Made by a program: the position numbers and the translations under genes. Below the pieces are notes generated by a model, which saw only the letters and a list, made by a program, of their open reading frames with translations, was not told the origin of the DNA and searched no databases. Below, piece by piece: positions 51,078-60,275 of a DNA stretch of 64,000 bases. Origin of the DNA: Mageeibacillus sp. UBA4314 (GTDB lineage: Bacteria > Bacillota > Clostridia > Saccharofermentanales > Saccharofermentanaceae); assembly GCA_002394605.1 (NCBI GenBank), contig DGUI01000011.1:1-64000 (forward strand), read 5' to 3'. Every line of letters begins with the position of its first letter. The stretch's first letter is position 1.

Positions 51078-51106
51078 ATTATAATAAAAATCAAGAACAA
51101 TGTCGA
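51078..51106 (-). promoter_or_regulatory. Promoter of the hypothetical membrane protein gene
   Basis: Minus strand TCGACA (51101-51106), 17-base spacer, perfect TATAAT (51078-51083). Confidence 0.7.
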
Positions 51107-51126
51107 AAAACAACAAAAGAAGAGTA

Positions 51127-51135
51127 TGATAATAT
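51127..51135 (+). promoter_or_regulatory. Extended -10 promoter of the glutamine synthetase-family gene
   Basis: TGATAATAT (TG-n-TAATAT) about 30 bases before the ATG, divergent from the membrane-protein promoter. No clear -35 box. Confidence 0.4.
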
Positions 51136-51166
51136 AGTTTATATATTTAGAGCGGATGGTATTTTT

Positions 51167-53077
51167 ATGAGCGGTTTTACAGTAAATCCTGATCTGTTAT
51201 GCGTTATCCCCCCTCAGCTTCATAAGGTTGAGGACATTACCAAGATCCTTGACAAGCACCCTGAGATCAAGTTCGTATCTCTCGTAGCTGTCGATCTTGC
51301 CGGTAATGATACGGATGAGAAGATCCCGATAGCAGATTTCCATGACAATCTCACGAACTATCTCAACGGCGAAGCAGTCCAGACTGACGGTTCTTCCGTT
51401 GTCCTCCCCGGCATAGCCACACTTAATGACGGTAAGGTCGACCTTATTCCCGACCCTGACGTCGTCTGGTATGTTGATTACAATTACGATCATATCGATC
51501 CCAAGACCGGCCTTCCGGTCGGAACGCTGAGGATCCCTTCTTTCCTTGAGCATAACGGCAAACCCTGCTGTTCAAGATCTGTCCTCAAGAAGAGCGCCGA
51601 GTTCTTCGAGCAGAAGATCACGGAGATCCTCAAGAATAACCCTGACATCTGCAAAGAATTCGGTTTTGACATTGATGAGCTTGCCAAGATCAACCTGATA
51701 ATGGCAACGGAACTCGAGTTCTGGGTCAACTCACCTGACGAGAAGATCAGCACGGAACAGCTCACCATCTCGCAGGAACTCCAGGAACAGTACTGGAAGA
51801 GGACAAAGGGCGTTGTAAGGACTGCCCTGGAGCAGGTAATCATCCTTCTCGACCGCTACGGGTTCAATCCTGAGATGGGTCACAAGGAAGTCGGCGGCGT
51901 TAAGGCTGCTATCTCTTCTTCAGGTGACTTCCATTTCATCATGGAGCAGCTCGAGGTTGACTGGAAGTATTCAGATGCCCTCCAGGGCGCTGATTATGAA
52001 CTTTGCGCCAGGATCTTCATAAAGGAAGTATTCAGGCTTCACGGTCTTGATGTAAGCTTCAACGCCAAGCCGCTCAAGGGCGTTGCAGGTTCAGGCGAGC
52101 ATACGCATGTCAATGCGGTCGCTTTCCTCAAGAACGGCAAGAAGATCAATCTCTTCGCTCCTTCCGACATGAAGACTGATTATCTCAGCAGGATCGGATG
52201 GGGATCCCTGTTCGGCATAATGAAGCACTACGACCTCATCAACCCGTTCGTATCTTCAACAACAGATGCTTTCAACAGGCTCAAGCCCGGATTTGAAGCT
52301 CCTACTCACTGTGTTGCATCCATCGGAATGGATGTAGCAACACCTTCACGTAACAGATCGGTATTGCTCGGCGTAGTCCGTTCCGAGAACAAGAAAGCTG
52401 TCACAAGGTTCGAGCTCCGTGCTCCCAACCCTCATACGAACACATATCTGTGCCTTGCATCCATCTACCAGTGCATGATCGACGGTATCGAGTATATGAT
52501 CTCATCCGGCAAGGATACCAAGGCTCTCGAGGCAGAATTCATCAAGCCTTACGGTACTCCCGGCGATTATCTTGACCAGGACAGGCTCTATAGGTGTGAG
52601 GAAGATATCTTTGAGACGATGACTGATGAGGAGCGCGACAGACTGTTCGGCAAGCCTGCCGCAACCGTTTACGATTCCATGCTCGTATTGGCTGAACATA
52701 AGAATGTGACGAGTATCCTCTGCGCAGGGGATGTGTTCGACAGGATCATCCTCGACTCATATGCTACGGCAATGCTGGATCGCTGGGAGATGGAACTCCG
52801 TGAGAGGATCATCCCCGAGAACAGGGCGGCTCTGAGGAGTTATACTCCCCGTCACGATTCCGGATCCGCTTATGATAACGCGCTCTGGGAGAAGATCAAT
52901 GCGATGAAGACTTATCTTGCAAAGAATACATCTGACTCCAAGTCACTTTTCGACAGGATCAAGGATGCGATCGCAGAGAAAGATCTTGCAAAAGTATCCT
53001 CCCTGCAGCTCGAGATGAACAGCAAGATGGATCAGATAAGCGCGATGTACCGAGAATACTGTAATAATCAGATCTGA
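51167..53077 (+). CDS. Large glutamine synthetase family protein
   Basis: A 636-residue member of the glutamine synthetase superfamily. An N-terminal beta-grasp part (VSLVAVDLAGNDTDEKIP) precedes the catalytic barrel with TELEFWVNS (metal Glu), GVAGSGEHTHVNA (in place of the usual GSGMH) and a C-terminal block APTHCVASIGMDVATPSRNRS to RFELRAPNPHTNTYLCLA. It is longer than type I (~445) and lacks the usual type III landmarks; residues ~480-636 form an extra helical tail. It probably makes glutamine, but GEHTH and the long tail leave room for another amine or acid substrate. The ribosome site is weak. Confidence 0.8.
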   Translation: MSGFTVNPDLLCVIPPQLHKVEDITKILDKHPEIKFVSLVAVDLAGNDTDEKIPIADFHDNLTNYLNGEAVQTDGSSVVLPGIATLNDGKVDLIPDPDVVWYVDYNYDHIDPKTGLPVGTLRIPSFLEHNGKPCCSRSVLKKSAEFFEQKITEILKNNPDICKEFGFDIDELAKINLIMATELEFWVNSPDEKISTEQLTISQELQEQYWKRTKGVVRTALEQVIILLDRYGFNPEMGHKEVGGVKAAISSSGDFHFIMEQLEVDWKYSDALQGADYELCARIFIKEVFRLHGLDVSFNAKPLKGVAGSGEHTHVNAVAFLKNGKKINLFAPSDMKTDYLSRIGWGSLFGIMKHYDLINPFVSSTTDAFNRLKPGFEAPTHCVASIGMDVATPSRNRSVLLGVVRSENKKAVTRFELRAPNPHTNTYLCLASIYQCMIDGIEYMISSGKDTKALEAEFIKPYGTPGDYLDQDRLYRCEEDIFETMTDEERDRLFGKPAATVYDSMLVLAEHKNVTSILCAGDVFDRIILDSYATAMLDRWEMELRERIIPENRAALRSYTPRHDSGSAYDNALWEKINAMKTYLAKNTSDSKSLFDRIKDAIAEKDLAKVSSLQLEMNSKMDQISAMYREYCNNQI

Positions 53078-53086
53078 CAGATAAGA

Positions 53087-54265
53087 TCAACCGAGATAAT
53101 TCATAACTGATGCTCCGGCAGAACCTGCAAGTTCCTTCGCTGTTGCATCAGTTATATTTTTTACGACGACTGCTTCGCCGATATTCTCAGTCTCAAGGGC
53201 GTCAAATACGGAAATATCACTGATATTCCAGAAAATGAAGCTGTTCTCAACTTCCTCGTAAGGAATGACAACGCTTGAAGACGGGATCGTCCACGGGCGG
53301 ACAAACTCGCTCTTACCGCCTGCAGCAAGCTCGATGACATCACCGCATACAGCAGAAGCCGTAGGAAGGCTTCCCGCACCGCGTCCGTAGAACAAAGCCT
53401 CGCCGACAAAATCACCCTCAACGGATACAGCGTTGAAGACATCATCTACATTACCGAGCATCATATCCCTAGATACGAAGTGAGGCATTACATATGAAGC
53501 ACACTTGTCACCGATGCGCTTGAAGCATGCGAGGAGCTTGATCTGACAGCCGACTGATTCAGCATACTCGATATCGTCGAGAGTGACAGCTGTGATACCG
53601 CGTGTCCTGATCTCTGATGGTGACACATAAACACCTTCCATTGCAATGGAAGACAGTATGGACAGTTTCCTCTGTGCATCGATACCCTCAACATCTGCAG
53701 TGGGGTCAGCTTCCGCATACCCGTTCTGCTGTGCTGACTTAAGCGCCTCCTCGTAGGAAATGCCCTTATTCAGCATTGAATAAAGGATATAGTTCGTAGT
53801 GCCGTTTACGATACCTTCGATCTTGATGATCCTGTTGGCCGCAAGACACCTGTACAGAGGCCTGATGAGAGGGATGCCGCCGCCGACTGCAGCCTCAAAA
53901 AGATAGGAGCAGTTGTTCTCTTCAGCTATCTTGAGAAGCTCAGGACCCTTTGTGCTGACGAGTTCCTTATTGCTCGTTACTACGGAGATACCGTTGGATA
54001 ATGCACGCTTGGTGAACTCATATGCGATCTTGGCACCGCCGATCGTCTCTACGCAGCAATCGAGTTCCTTATCATCGAAGACTTCATCAGCATCCTGAGT
54101 GATGATACTCTCGAACCTGCTGCCGGGGAACGACCTTATGTCAAGGATGTGCTTGAGATTGATCTCCTCACCGCACTTCGCCTTAATGGATTCTTTATTA
54201 GCCGTAAGGACTTCAGCCGTTCCGCATCCGACTACGCCAAATCCCAAAATAGCAATGTTATACAT
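53087..54265 (-). CDS. hom: Homoserine dehydrogenase
   Basis: Reduces aspartate semialdehyde to homoserine. NAD(P) loop ILGFGVVGCGTAEVL, the GTTNYILYSM block, and the catalytic Lys in GYAEADPTADVEGIDAQRKL. At 392 residues it is short: after the catalytic domain only ~75 residues remain, less than a complete C-terminal ACT domain, and the fragment (NSFIFWNISDISVFDAL) looks like a degenerate one. The adjacent gene encodes a free-standing ACT protein. GGAGG is seven bases from the ATG. Confidence 0.92.
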   Translation of the reverse strand: MYNIAILGFGVVGCGTAEVLTANKESIKAKCGEEINLKHILDIRSFPGSRFESIITQDADEVFDDKELDCCVETIGGAKIAYEFTKRALSNGISVVTSNKELVSTKGPELLKIAEENNCSYLFEAAVGGGIPLIRPLYRCLAANRIIKIEGIVNGTTNYILYSMLNKGISYEEALKSAQQNGYAEADPTADVEGIDAQRKLSILSSIAMEGVYVSPSEIRTRGITAVTLDDIEYAESVGCQIKLLACFKRIGDKCASYVMPHFVSRDMMLGNVDDVFNAVSVEGDFVGEALFYGRGAGSLPTASAVCGDVIELAAGGKSEFVRPWTIPSSSVVIPYEEVENSFIFWNISDISVFDALETENIGEAVVVKNITDATAKELAGSAGASVMNYLG

Positions 54266-54286
54266 ATATAAACCTCCGTAATGGCA

Positions 54287-54730
54287 TTACTCTCTGCTTA
54301 AGATACTGCAGTTGCGTACGCCAGTGATCTTTCCGATGTCTGAAATAATGTCCTCGACCGAGCCTAAGATCGATCCCATATCGAAAGATATCGAGATATC
54401 TGCCAGTCCGTTGATCGGGATATTCTGATTAATTGTAAGGATATTTGCCCTGTAGCTCGAGATGATATTGATTATCTGCGACAGGATACCCGGAAAATTC
54501 TCGACACTGAACAGGATGGTGACTTTGCGGCCATGCTCGGCATAGAAAGGAAGGACTGTATCCTTATACTTATAGTATGCAGATCTTGACAGTTCCAATT
54601 CCTTGCAGGCATGATTGATCGAAGGGGATTCTCCCGTATTAAGCCGTCTCTTCACTTCCATTACCTTGAGGAAGACTTCCGGAAGGACGCTCTTCTCTAC
54701 AAGAAAATAGTCAGCCTTATCACCGCTCAT
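54287..54730 (-). CDS. ACT domain protein, PheB-like
   Basis: A 147-residue protein. The N-terminal part (YFLVEKSVLPEVFLKVMEVKRRL) with a small helix-turn-helix-like segment (SINHACKELELSRSAYYKYKD) is followed by one ACT domain (~70-145; KVTILFSVENFPGILSQIINIISSYRANILTINQNI). This layout matches the PheB/ACT proteins found before hom in Gram-positives. It probably binds an amino acid and regulates Hom or its transcription. The chosen ATG is at 54730; a TTG three codons earlier crowds the AAAGG site. It lies 21 bases upstream of hom, on the same strand. Confidence 0.85.
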   Translation of the reverse strand: MSGDKADYFLVEKSVLPEVFLKVMEVKRRLNTGESPSINHACKELELSRSAYYKYKDTVLPFYAEHGRKVTILFSVENFPGILSQIINIISSYRANILTINQNIPINGLADISISFDMGSILGSVEDIISDIGKITGVRNCSILSRE

Positions 54731-54749
54731 TTTTGTCAAAATTCCTTTA

Positions 54750-54775
54750 CTTCAGTTGTTCGTGCGTGGCGTACA
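54750..54775 (-). promoter_or_regulatory. Leader blocks shared by the ACT-hom unit and asd
   Basis: The plus strand reads CTTCAGTTGT (54750-54759) and TGGCGTACA (54767-54775). The same 10-mer and 9-mer, in the same order, lie before asd at 37612-37621 and 37650-37658. In asd TGGCGTACA abuts the -10 box, so it covers the expected transcription start. Confidence 0.45.
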
Positions 54776-54804
54776 ATTGTCCGCGCTTTGCAATCATAAC
54801 ACAA

Positions 54805-55386
54805 TCACAACAACCTTTCAACCATTGTACGTAAAGCCTTTCCACGGTGACTGATGCTGTTTTTGACTTCAGGGTCCATCTGGGCTGTAGTCATGCCAAA
54901 TTCGGGTTTATAGAAGATCGGATCATAGCCAAATCCATTATCACCTACGGGATGATCAAGGAGTAAACCCTCGCATTCTCCTCTTACGGTAAACTCGGAA
55001 CCGTCAGGCCTTACGACTGCAATGGCACAGACAAACTTAGCTGTCCATTTGTCCTTGGGAACATCCTTGAGCAATTCGTAGATCCGGGCAAATTTCTCCT
55101 CATATGTTGAATCCTCGCCGCAGAAACGGGCTGAATACACGCCGGGAGCTCCATCTAAGGCATCTATGCACAGACCTGAGTCATCAGCCATGACATAATC
55201 CGCTGTATATCCGTGAACGGCTCTCGCCTTGATCAGGGCATTGCCTTCGAACGTGTCTGCATCTTCCACGATATCAACGAAGATGCCTTCACTCTTCATG
55301 TCCACTGCCTCAAAGCCCGTTCCTTCAAGGACTTCGTTTATCTCCCTGACCTTATCTTTATTTCCTGTGGCAATAACTATTTTCAT
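54805..55386 (-). CDS. rdgB: dITP/XTP pyrophosphatase (RdgB/HAM1)
   Basis: House-cleaning nucleotide pyrophosphatase that removes ITP, dITP and XTP. Signature N-terminus MKIVIATGNKDKVREI, the ADDSGLCIDALDGAPGVYSAR block with acidic metal ligands, and GFGYDPIF. Length 193 is normal. The ATG at 55386 has GGAGG five bases ahead and overlaps the rsmF stop by four bases. Last gene of the argS operon. Confidence 0.95.
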   Translation of the reverse strand: MKIVIATGNKDKVREINEVLEGTGFEAVDMKSEGIFVDIVEDADTFEGNALIKARAVHGYTADYVMADDSGLCIDALDGAPGVYSARFCGEDSTYEEKFARIYELLKDVPKDKWTAKFVCAIAVVRPDGSEFTVRGECEGLLLDHPVGDNGFGYDPIFYKPEFGMTTAQMDPEVKNSISHRGKALRTMVERLL

Positions 55387-56795
55387 AACAACCTCCAAGC
55401 TTTAGGATACAGATTCTTGACCGTACCGTTATTATTCTTACCGAGTCCGAGCGGAAAACCGTCAACCATTATAACAATAACTCCTGATCTTTTGAGCATG
55501 GGATAGTTAGCGTTGTCTATGGTGATGGTCTCACCCTTAAGATATCTGATAAGGTCAGGATCGCTGTGCGACAGGTCAAGAGACGAGTCTTCCCTGATCA
55601 TGTCTTTATTTAATGTCAGCGGGAAACTGTTAGACGGACAAAAGAACCTCTCAGTCTTCGTAGTCTTGATCTCACCGACAAAGAACCCTGACTTTACTAT
55701 CTTCATCCTGTCAAAAAGGCTCATGGCGACCGGAGTTACATATACTCCGCTCCCCTGGATCATCAGCTTCCCTTCAAGGGTTTCCATAAAGGTGCCAAGG
55801 GAATCAGGCGTCAATATATCAGACATGTATTCCCTGACCTTGTTTACGATCTTAGTGGTTATCGAACCCTTATCCGGGCGAACGGCAAGATCATATCCAA
55901 ACTCTGCCGCAGGCGCTGTATCTCTGAGATGAACGCAGAAATGTCCGTCGCCTTCAGCCTTGTGGGGCCAAATCCTCATGAATCCCTCGGGACTGTGCGT
56001 AACGCCTTCGATGTCTTTATGCGGGACTATGACAAATCCGGGATGATCTTCAAGGAACCTGTTTATGAGCAGCTCATCCTCGATCTGCGCGAAAGTGCAG
56101 GTCGAATACACTATCTCCCCGCCCGGTCTTAATGCCTTCGCAGCTTCAGTGATTATTTCATACTGCAGGTGCGACACCTGTTCTGGTCCGTAATCACTCC
56201 AGCTCTTGACCGCCCTGCGATCCCTTCTGAACATGCCTTCGCCGGAACATGGTGCATCGATCAGGATCTTGTCGAAGAATCCGGGGAGCCTCATAGCGAT
56301 AGACTGCGGCGATTCGTTAAGGATAACGCAGTTGGTGATACCGGTTCGCTCAATGTTCCTGTTGAGCGCTTTCGAGCGTTCGGAATTGATCTCGTTTGCA
56401 ACGAGAAGACCAACGCCTTTAAGGTCTTCGCCTATCCTGCAGGCCTTGCCGCCGGGAGCTGCGCAAAGATCAAGGATGATCTCACCGGGCTTAGCGCCAA
56501 TGATCTCGGCCGGCAGCATCGCTGAAGGATCCTGTGGATAGTAGACACCCGCATGGTAGTAAGGATCCCTTCCCGAGTTCTCGGAACTTGAATAATAACC
56601 GCACGATGTCCACGGTACAGGTCTCACTTCCCCTGTTAGTCCGCTGACGATCGAGCTTCGGCAGGACGGATCGGTCTTGGCAGTATTAAGCCTGATGCCC
56701 TTGACCGGAGGTTCGTCAAAACTGGCGATGAAAGCATCGTACTCATCGCCTAAGACTCCCTTCATCCTCTCCTTAAAGCTGTCGGGAAGATTCAT
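55383..56795 (-). CDS. RsmF-like rRNA cytosine-C5 methyltransferase
   Basis: NOL1/NOP2/Sun-family SAM-dependent methyltransferase that makes m5C in 16S rRNA. SAM loop DLCAAPGGKACRI (109-121), release cysteine Cys183 in APCSGEGMF and catalytic Cys233 in YSTCTF. The C-terminal ~170 residues carry the extra RNA-binding region of the RsmF/YebU subgroup. It overlaps the M3 peptidase gene by four bases. Confidence 0.9.
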   Translation of the reverse strand: MNLPDSFKERMKGVLGDEYDAFIASFDEPPVKGIRLNTAKTDPSCRSSIVSGLTGEVRPVPWTSCGYYSSSENSGRDPYYHAGVYYPQDPSAMLPAEIIGAKPGEIILDLCAAPGGKACRIGEDLKGVGLLVANEINSERSKALNRNIERTGITNCVILNESPQSIAMRLPGFFDKILIDAPCSGEGMFRRDRRAVKSWSDYGPEQVSHLQYEIITEAAKALRPGGEIVYSTCTFAQIEDELLINRFLEDHPGFVIVPHKDIEGVTHSPEGFMRIWPHKAEGDGHFCVHLRDTAPAAEFGYDLAVRPDKGSITTKIVNKVREYMSDILTPDSLGTFMETLEGKLMIQGSGVYVTPVAMSLFDRMKIVKSGFFVGEIKTTKTERFFCPSNSFPLTLNKDMIREDSSLDLSHSDPDLIRYLKGETITIDNANYPMLKRSGVIVIMVDGFPLGLGKNNNGTVKNLYPKAWRLL

Positions 56796-58474
56796 AGGTC
56801 AAGGAAATCGCAGCAGGAATATGCGATAGTCTTGATCACATCTACATCAAAAGGAGACTTAAGTCCGGCCTTCTTCAGCAGATTAAGGAACGTATCGTTG
56901 CCGCCTGCCTCGCAAAGAGTATTATATTTGACAAGAGCGCTCTTCATGTCGACCCTGGATTCATTCCACAGCTGCAGCGCGCAGATCTGCGACAGACAGT
57001 AATCGATATAGTAGAACGGTGATGTGAAGATGTGATCTTTCTTCATCCAGGCACCGCCAGCCGCATGGAACGGCTGGTCATCATAACGGATGAACGGCTG
57101 GTATTTCTCTTCCAATGACTTCCACACCTTATGCCTTGCGTCAGGTGTCATATCAGGATCGTCATAGATGATGTGCTGGAACTCATCGACCATGCAGCCG
57201 TAAGGAAGGAACAGCAATCCGTCGACCATGTGGTGCTGGCAGTATGCTTCAGCAGCATCGCCATAGAACATGTTCATGAATGGATAAGACATGTATTCCA
57301 TTGCAGTTGAATGTATCTCGCATGTCTCGAGCGTCGGAGACAGGCACTCTACAAAAGGCGAAGACTCCGAGCTTTTGATCGCTGCGTAAGCGTGTCCGCC
57401 TTCATGTATCACCGTTGCAACGTCATCAGCCGTACCGTTGCCGTTCATGAAGATAAACGGGATGGCATAATCCTCAAGATACATGCAGTATCCGCCTGTA
57501 GACTTGTTCTTGCGTGACAGAAGGTCAGTGAACCCGTGGTCAGACAGGACGTCAAAGAAGCTGGGATCAGCCTCGAACATCTTGCGGAAGAACTCGCCCG
57601 TTACCTTCTCATAATCCTTCATGGATACTACGGGCGTAGGGTTGCCGTCCTTGAACATACAGGGCAGATCATAGAACATCAGGCTATCAAGCCCAAGCCT
57701 CTCCTGCTGCAGTTCGCGGAGCTTTACGGTGATCGGCACGATGTACTTCAGGATCGCATTCCTGAACCTGTCCACGTCTTCCCTGTTATAATCATATCTC
57801 TCCATGCGCTTGTAACCAAGCTGTGTGAAAGATTCAAAACCGAGCTTCCTGGCAGCCTCAGTCCTGACCCTGACAAGATCATCATAGATCTGGTCAAACT
57901 TTGGCTTCCTCATCATGTAATAATCGTCTATCGCCTTGGCAGCAGCCTTCCTCTCGATCCTGTTCGTTGACTCCATATGCGGAGTAAGAAGGCTCAAGTT
58001 AAGCGTCTTACCTGCAAAGACTATCTCAGCCTCGGACTGGAGCTGGCCATACTCGTTCTCAAGAGCAGACTCCTCTGTCAGCAACCCGATAACCTCTTTG
58101 TTGATGGTCTCCTTCTGGTTCTGCGCCTTGCGGAAGATCATGGGGCCGTACTTAAGGCGCAGCTGCTCCGCGCAGGGACAGTTGAGAAGTATGGACAGCA
58201 CGCCCGAAGACAATTCGCTCACCGTAGGGATCGCTTCATCATAGAACTCCAGTTCGTCAGTATAGAACTCATTTGAAGTATCAAGATCGTGAAGGATGTT
58301 GCAGAGCGCATAAGCAGTATCGAACTTGCTCATGAGTTTCTCATATTCAAATATTGCAGATTCGGCCGCTTCGACCTCCTGAGAGGTCATGAGCCTGAAC
58401 CTTATGTTCTGGACCTTCTCCTTGAAGTCTTCAAGTGAAGGCCTGACATATTCAATATTCTTAAAGTCGATCAT
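56792..58474 (-). CDS. M3 family oligoendopeptidase
   Basis: Zinc peptidase of the PepF/thimet family that cuts short peptides in the cytoplasm. Zinc motif HEGGH at 357-361 within VATVIHEGGHAYAA, with a downstream Glu ligand probably in TLETCEIHSTAMEYM. Length 560 fits the M3B oligoendopeptidases of Gram-positives. No signal peptide. It starts six bases after the argS stop. Confidence 0.92.
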   Translation of the reverse strand: MIDFKNIEYVRPSLEDFKEKVQNIRFRLMTSQEVEAAESAIFEYEKLMSKFDTAYALCNILHDLDTSNEFYTDELEFYDEAIPTVSELSSGVLSILLNCPCAEQLRLKYGPMIFRKAQNQKETINKEVIGLLTEESALENEYGQLQSEAEIVFAGKTLNLSLLTPHMESTNRIERKAAAKAIDDYYMMRKPKFDQIYDDLVRVRTEAARKLGFESFTQLGYKRMERYDYNREDVDRFRNAILKYIVPITVKLRELQQERLGLDSLMFYDLPCMFKDGNPTPVVSMKDYEKVTGEFFRKMFEADPSFFDVLSDHGFTDLLSRKNKSTGGYCMYLEDYAIPFIFMNGNGTADDVATVIHEGGHAYAAIKSSESSPFVECLSPTLETCEIHSTAMEYMSYPFMNMFYGDAAEAYCQHHMVDGLLFLPYGCMVDEFQHIIYDDPDMTPDARHKVWKSLEEKYQPFIRYDDQPFHAAGGAWMKKDHIFTSPFYYIDYCLSQICALQLWNESRVDMKSALVKYNTLCEAGGNDTFLNLLKKAGLKSPFDVDVIKTIAYSCCDFLDL

Positions 58475-58480
58475 CTATGA

Positions 58481-60202
58481 TTACATCCTCTCTACGCAGC
58501 TGATGCCAAGGAGATCAAGGCCTTCCCTTATCGCCGTGCAGACACTGCTGCAGAGTGCGAGCCTTGCGCACACAAGATCATCATCGTCACAGTTAAGGAT
58601 GCTCGAGTTATTGTAGAAACGGTTATAAGCTCTTGCAATGAGAGCGACCTGTCTGGCGATCATGAACGGTTCGTTGCTCGATGCAGCTTTTACTACTGCA
58701 TCCTTAAGGTCAGCCACAGCCCTGATGACCGCATACTCGTCATCACCGGTGAGGATCTTCAGGGAATCACCTGAAGCGGGATGCTTGCCCTGCTGTTCAC
58801 CCTTCCTTAAGATGGACCTTGTCCTTGCATAAGTATAGATGAGATAAGGCGCTGAATCCCCTTCGAAATCGAGCATCTCTTTCCATGAGAACACGATATC
58901 TCTCTCTCTTCCGCTCTTCACGAAAGTATAGATGACCGCGCCGACGCCAAGCTTCTCGGCAATCTCGTCGATCTCCTCCTCAGACATATCCTGTCCCCTC
59001 TCCTTTGCATTGTTGGCAATGATCTCGCGGGTCTTGGATACGGATTCGTTGAGCAGGTCTTCAAGAAGGACGATATTGCCCTCTCTTGTCGAGAAGACCA
59101 TATCCTTGAACTTAACAAGGCCGAAAGCAACATGTTCGCATTTGTCGGCAAAATCAAACCCGGCCTTCTTGAGCACCGAGAACACCTGCTTGAAATGAAG
59201 CGCCTGCGTATTGCCGACGACATAGATATTCTTGTCAAAATGATATGTTCTGTATCTGTAGAGCGCTGAAGCAAGATCCCTTGAAGCATAGATCGTGGTA
59301 TTATCGCTCTTCAGTATGATGCACGGGGGCAATCCCTCATCATCGAGCATAACGACCTTGGCGCCCTTGCTCTCCACGAGAAGGCCCTTCTCGTTAAGGA
59401 TATCAACGATCTCAGGGATCTTGTCACTGTAGAATGATTCTCCATTATAGTTATCGAACTCAACTCCAATCCTCTCATAGAGCTTGTTGAACACGACAAG
59501 GGACATATCCCTGAACTTCTGCCAGAGAGCAACCTCATCGGGGCTGCCTTCCTCGAGTTTGCGGAAATTGTCACGTGCGGTATCAGTAAGCGTGGGATCG
59601 TTCTTCTCTTCCTGATGGAACTTGACATAGATCCTCAGGAGTTCCTTGATGGGATCTTCATTAAGAGCTGCCTCATCACCCCAGAGCCTGTATGCCGTGA
59701 TGAGCTTGCCGAACTGTGTTCCGTAATCACCCAGGTGATTCATGCGGATAACGTTATACCCAAGCTTCTTATAGATCCTGGCAAGGGAATTGCCCAGAAC
59801 GGTAGTAAAAGCATGTCCTACGTGGAAGGGCTTAGCGATATTGGGAGATGAGTATTCAACGATGACATTCTTATCGCTGTTAGCTGCGGTATCCATTACG
59901 ATCCCGGACTTGTTAACCTCATCGATGACATTAACGGCATAAGCGCTCCTGTCGATGTAGAAATTAACGTAAGGTCCTGCGTTCTTTGCCGTAAACACAG
60001 TACCGTCAAGGTTGATGGATCCTGCAATATCACCGGCGATCATGGGAGGCGCCTTACGGAGCGTCTTTGCAAGCGTAAAGCACGGGAAAGCATAATCGCC
60101 CATGTCAAGCTGGGGCGGGATCTCAATAAGCTCTAATATTCTATCACGGTCAAGTCCTGTTGATTCAGTCAATAAATCAGCTATTTGTTGTTTATAATCC
60201 AT
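58481..60202 (-). CDS. argS: Arginyl-tRNA synthetase
   Basis: Class I synthetase of 573 residues. HIGH-type motif HVGH at 127-130 (SSPNIAKPFHVGHAFTT), the MSTR-like MVFSTREGNIV segment in place of KMSKS, and a C-terminal DALR anticodon-binding domain (ALVKxx-type helices ending LGISCVERM). The frame is open far upstream to 60433, but GGAGG five bases before the ATG at 60202 and the normal N-terminal domain decide the start. First gene of the argS-M3-rsmF-rdgB operon. Confidence 0.95.
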   Translation of the reverse strand: MDYKQQIADLLTESTGLDRDRILELIEIPPQLDMGDYAFPCFTLAKTLRKAPPMIAGDIAGSINLDGTVFTAKNAGPYVNFYIDRSAYAVNVIDEVNKSGIVMDTAANSDKNVIVEYSSPNIAKPFHVGHAFTTVLGNSLARIYKKLGYNVIRMNHLGDYGTQFGKLITAYRLWGDEAALNEDPIKELLRIYVKFHQEEKNDPTLTDTARDNFRKLEEGSPDEVALWQKFRDMSLVVFNKLYERIGVEFDNYNGESFYSDKIPEIVDILNEKGLLVESKGAKVVMLDDEGLPPCIILKSDNTTIYASRDLASALYRYRTYHFDKNIYVVGNTQALHFKQVFSVLKKAGFDFADKCEHVAFGLVKFKDMVFSTREGNIVLLEDLLNESVSKTREIIANNAKERGQDMSEEEIDEIAEKLGVGAVIYTFVKSGRERDIVFSWKEMLDFEGDSAPYLIYTYARTRSILRKGEQQGKHPASGDSLKILTGDDEYAVIRAVADLKDAVVKAASSNEPFMIARQVALIARAYNRFYNNSSILNCDDDDLVCARLALCSSVCTAIREGLDLLGISCVERM

Positions 60203-60230
60203 ACAAACCTCCAATAATTTTACGCGCATT

Positions 60231-60239
60231 ATTATAGCA
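60231..60239 (-). promoter_or_regulatory. Extended -10 promoter of the argS operon
   Basis: TGCTATAAT on the minus strand (TG-n-TATAAT), 29 bases before argS. The -35 region is poor. Confidence 0.5.
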
Positions 60240-60275
60240 TAGAATGGTATACTTATTTGCGTTGTGAGGTGAATT

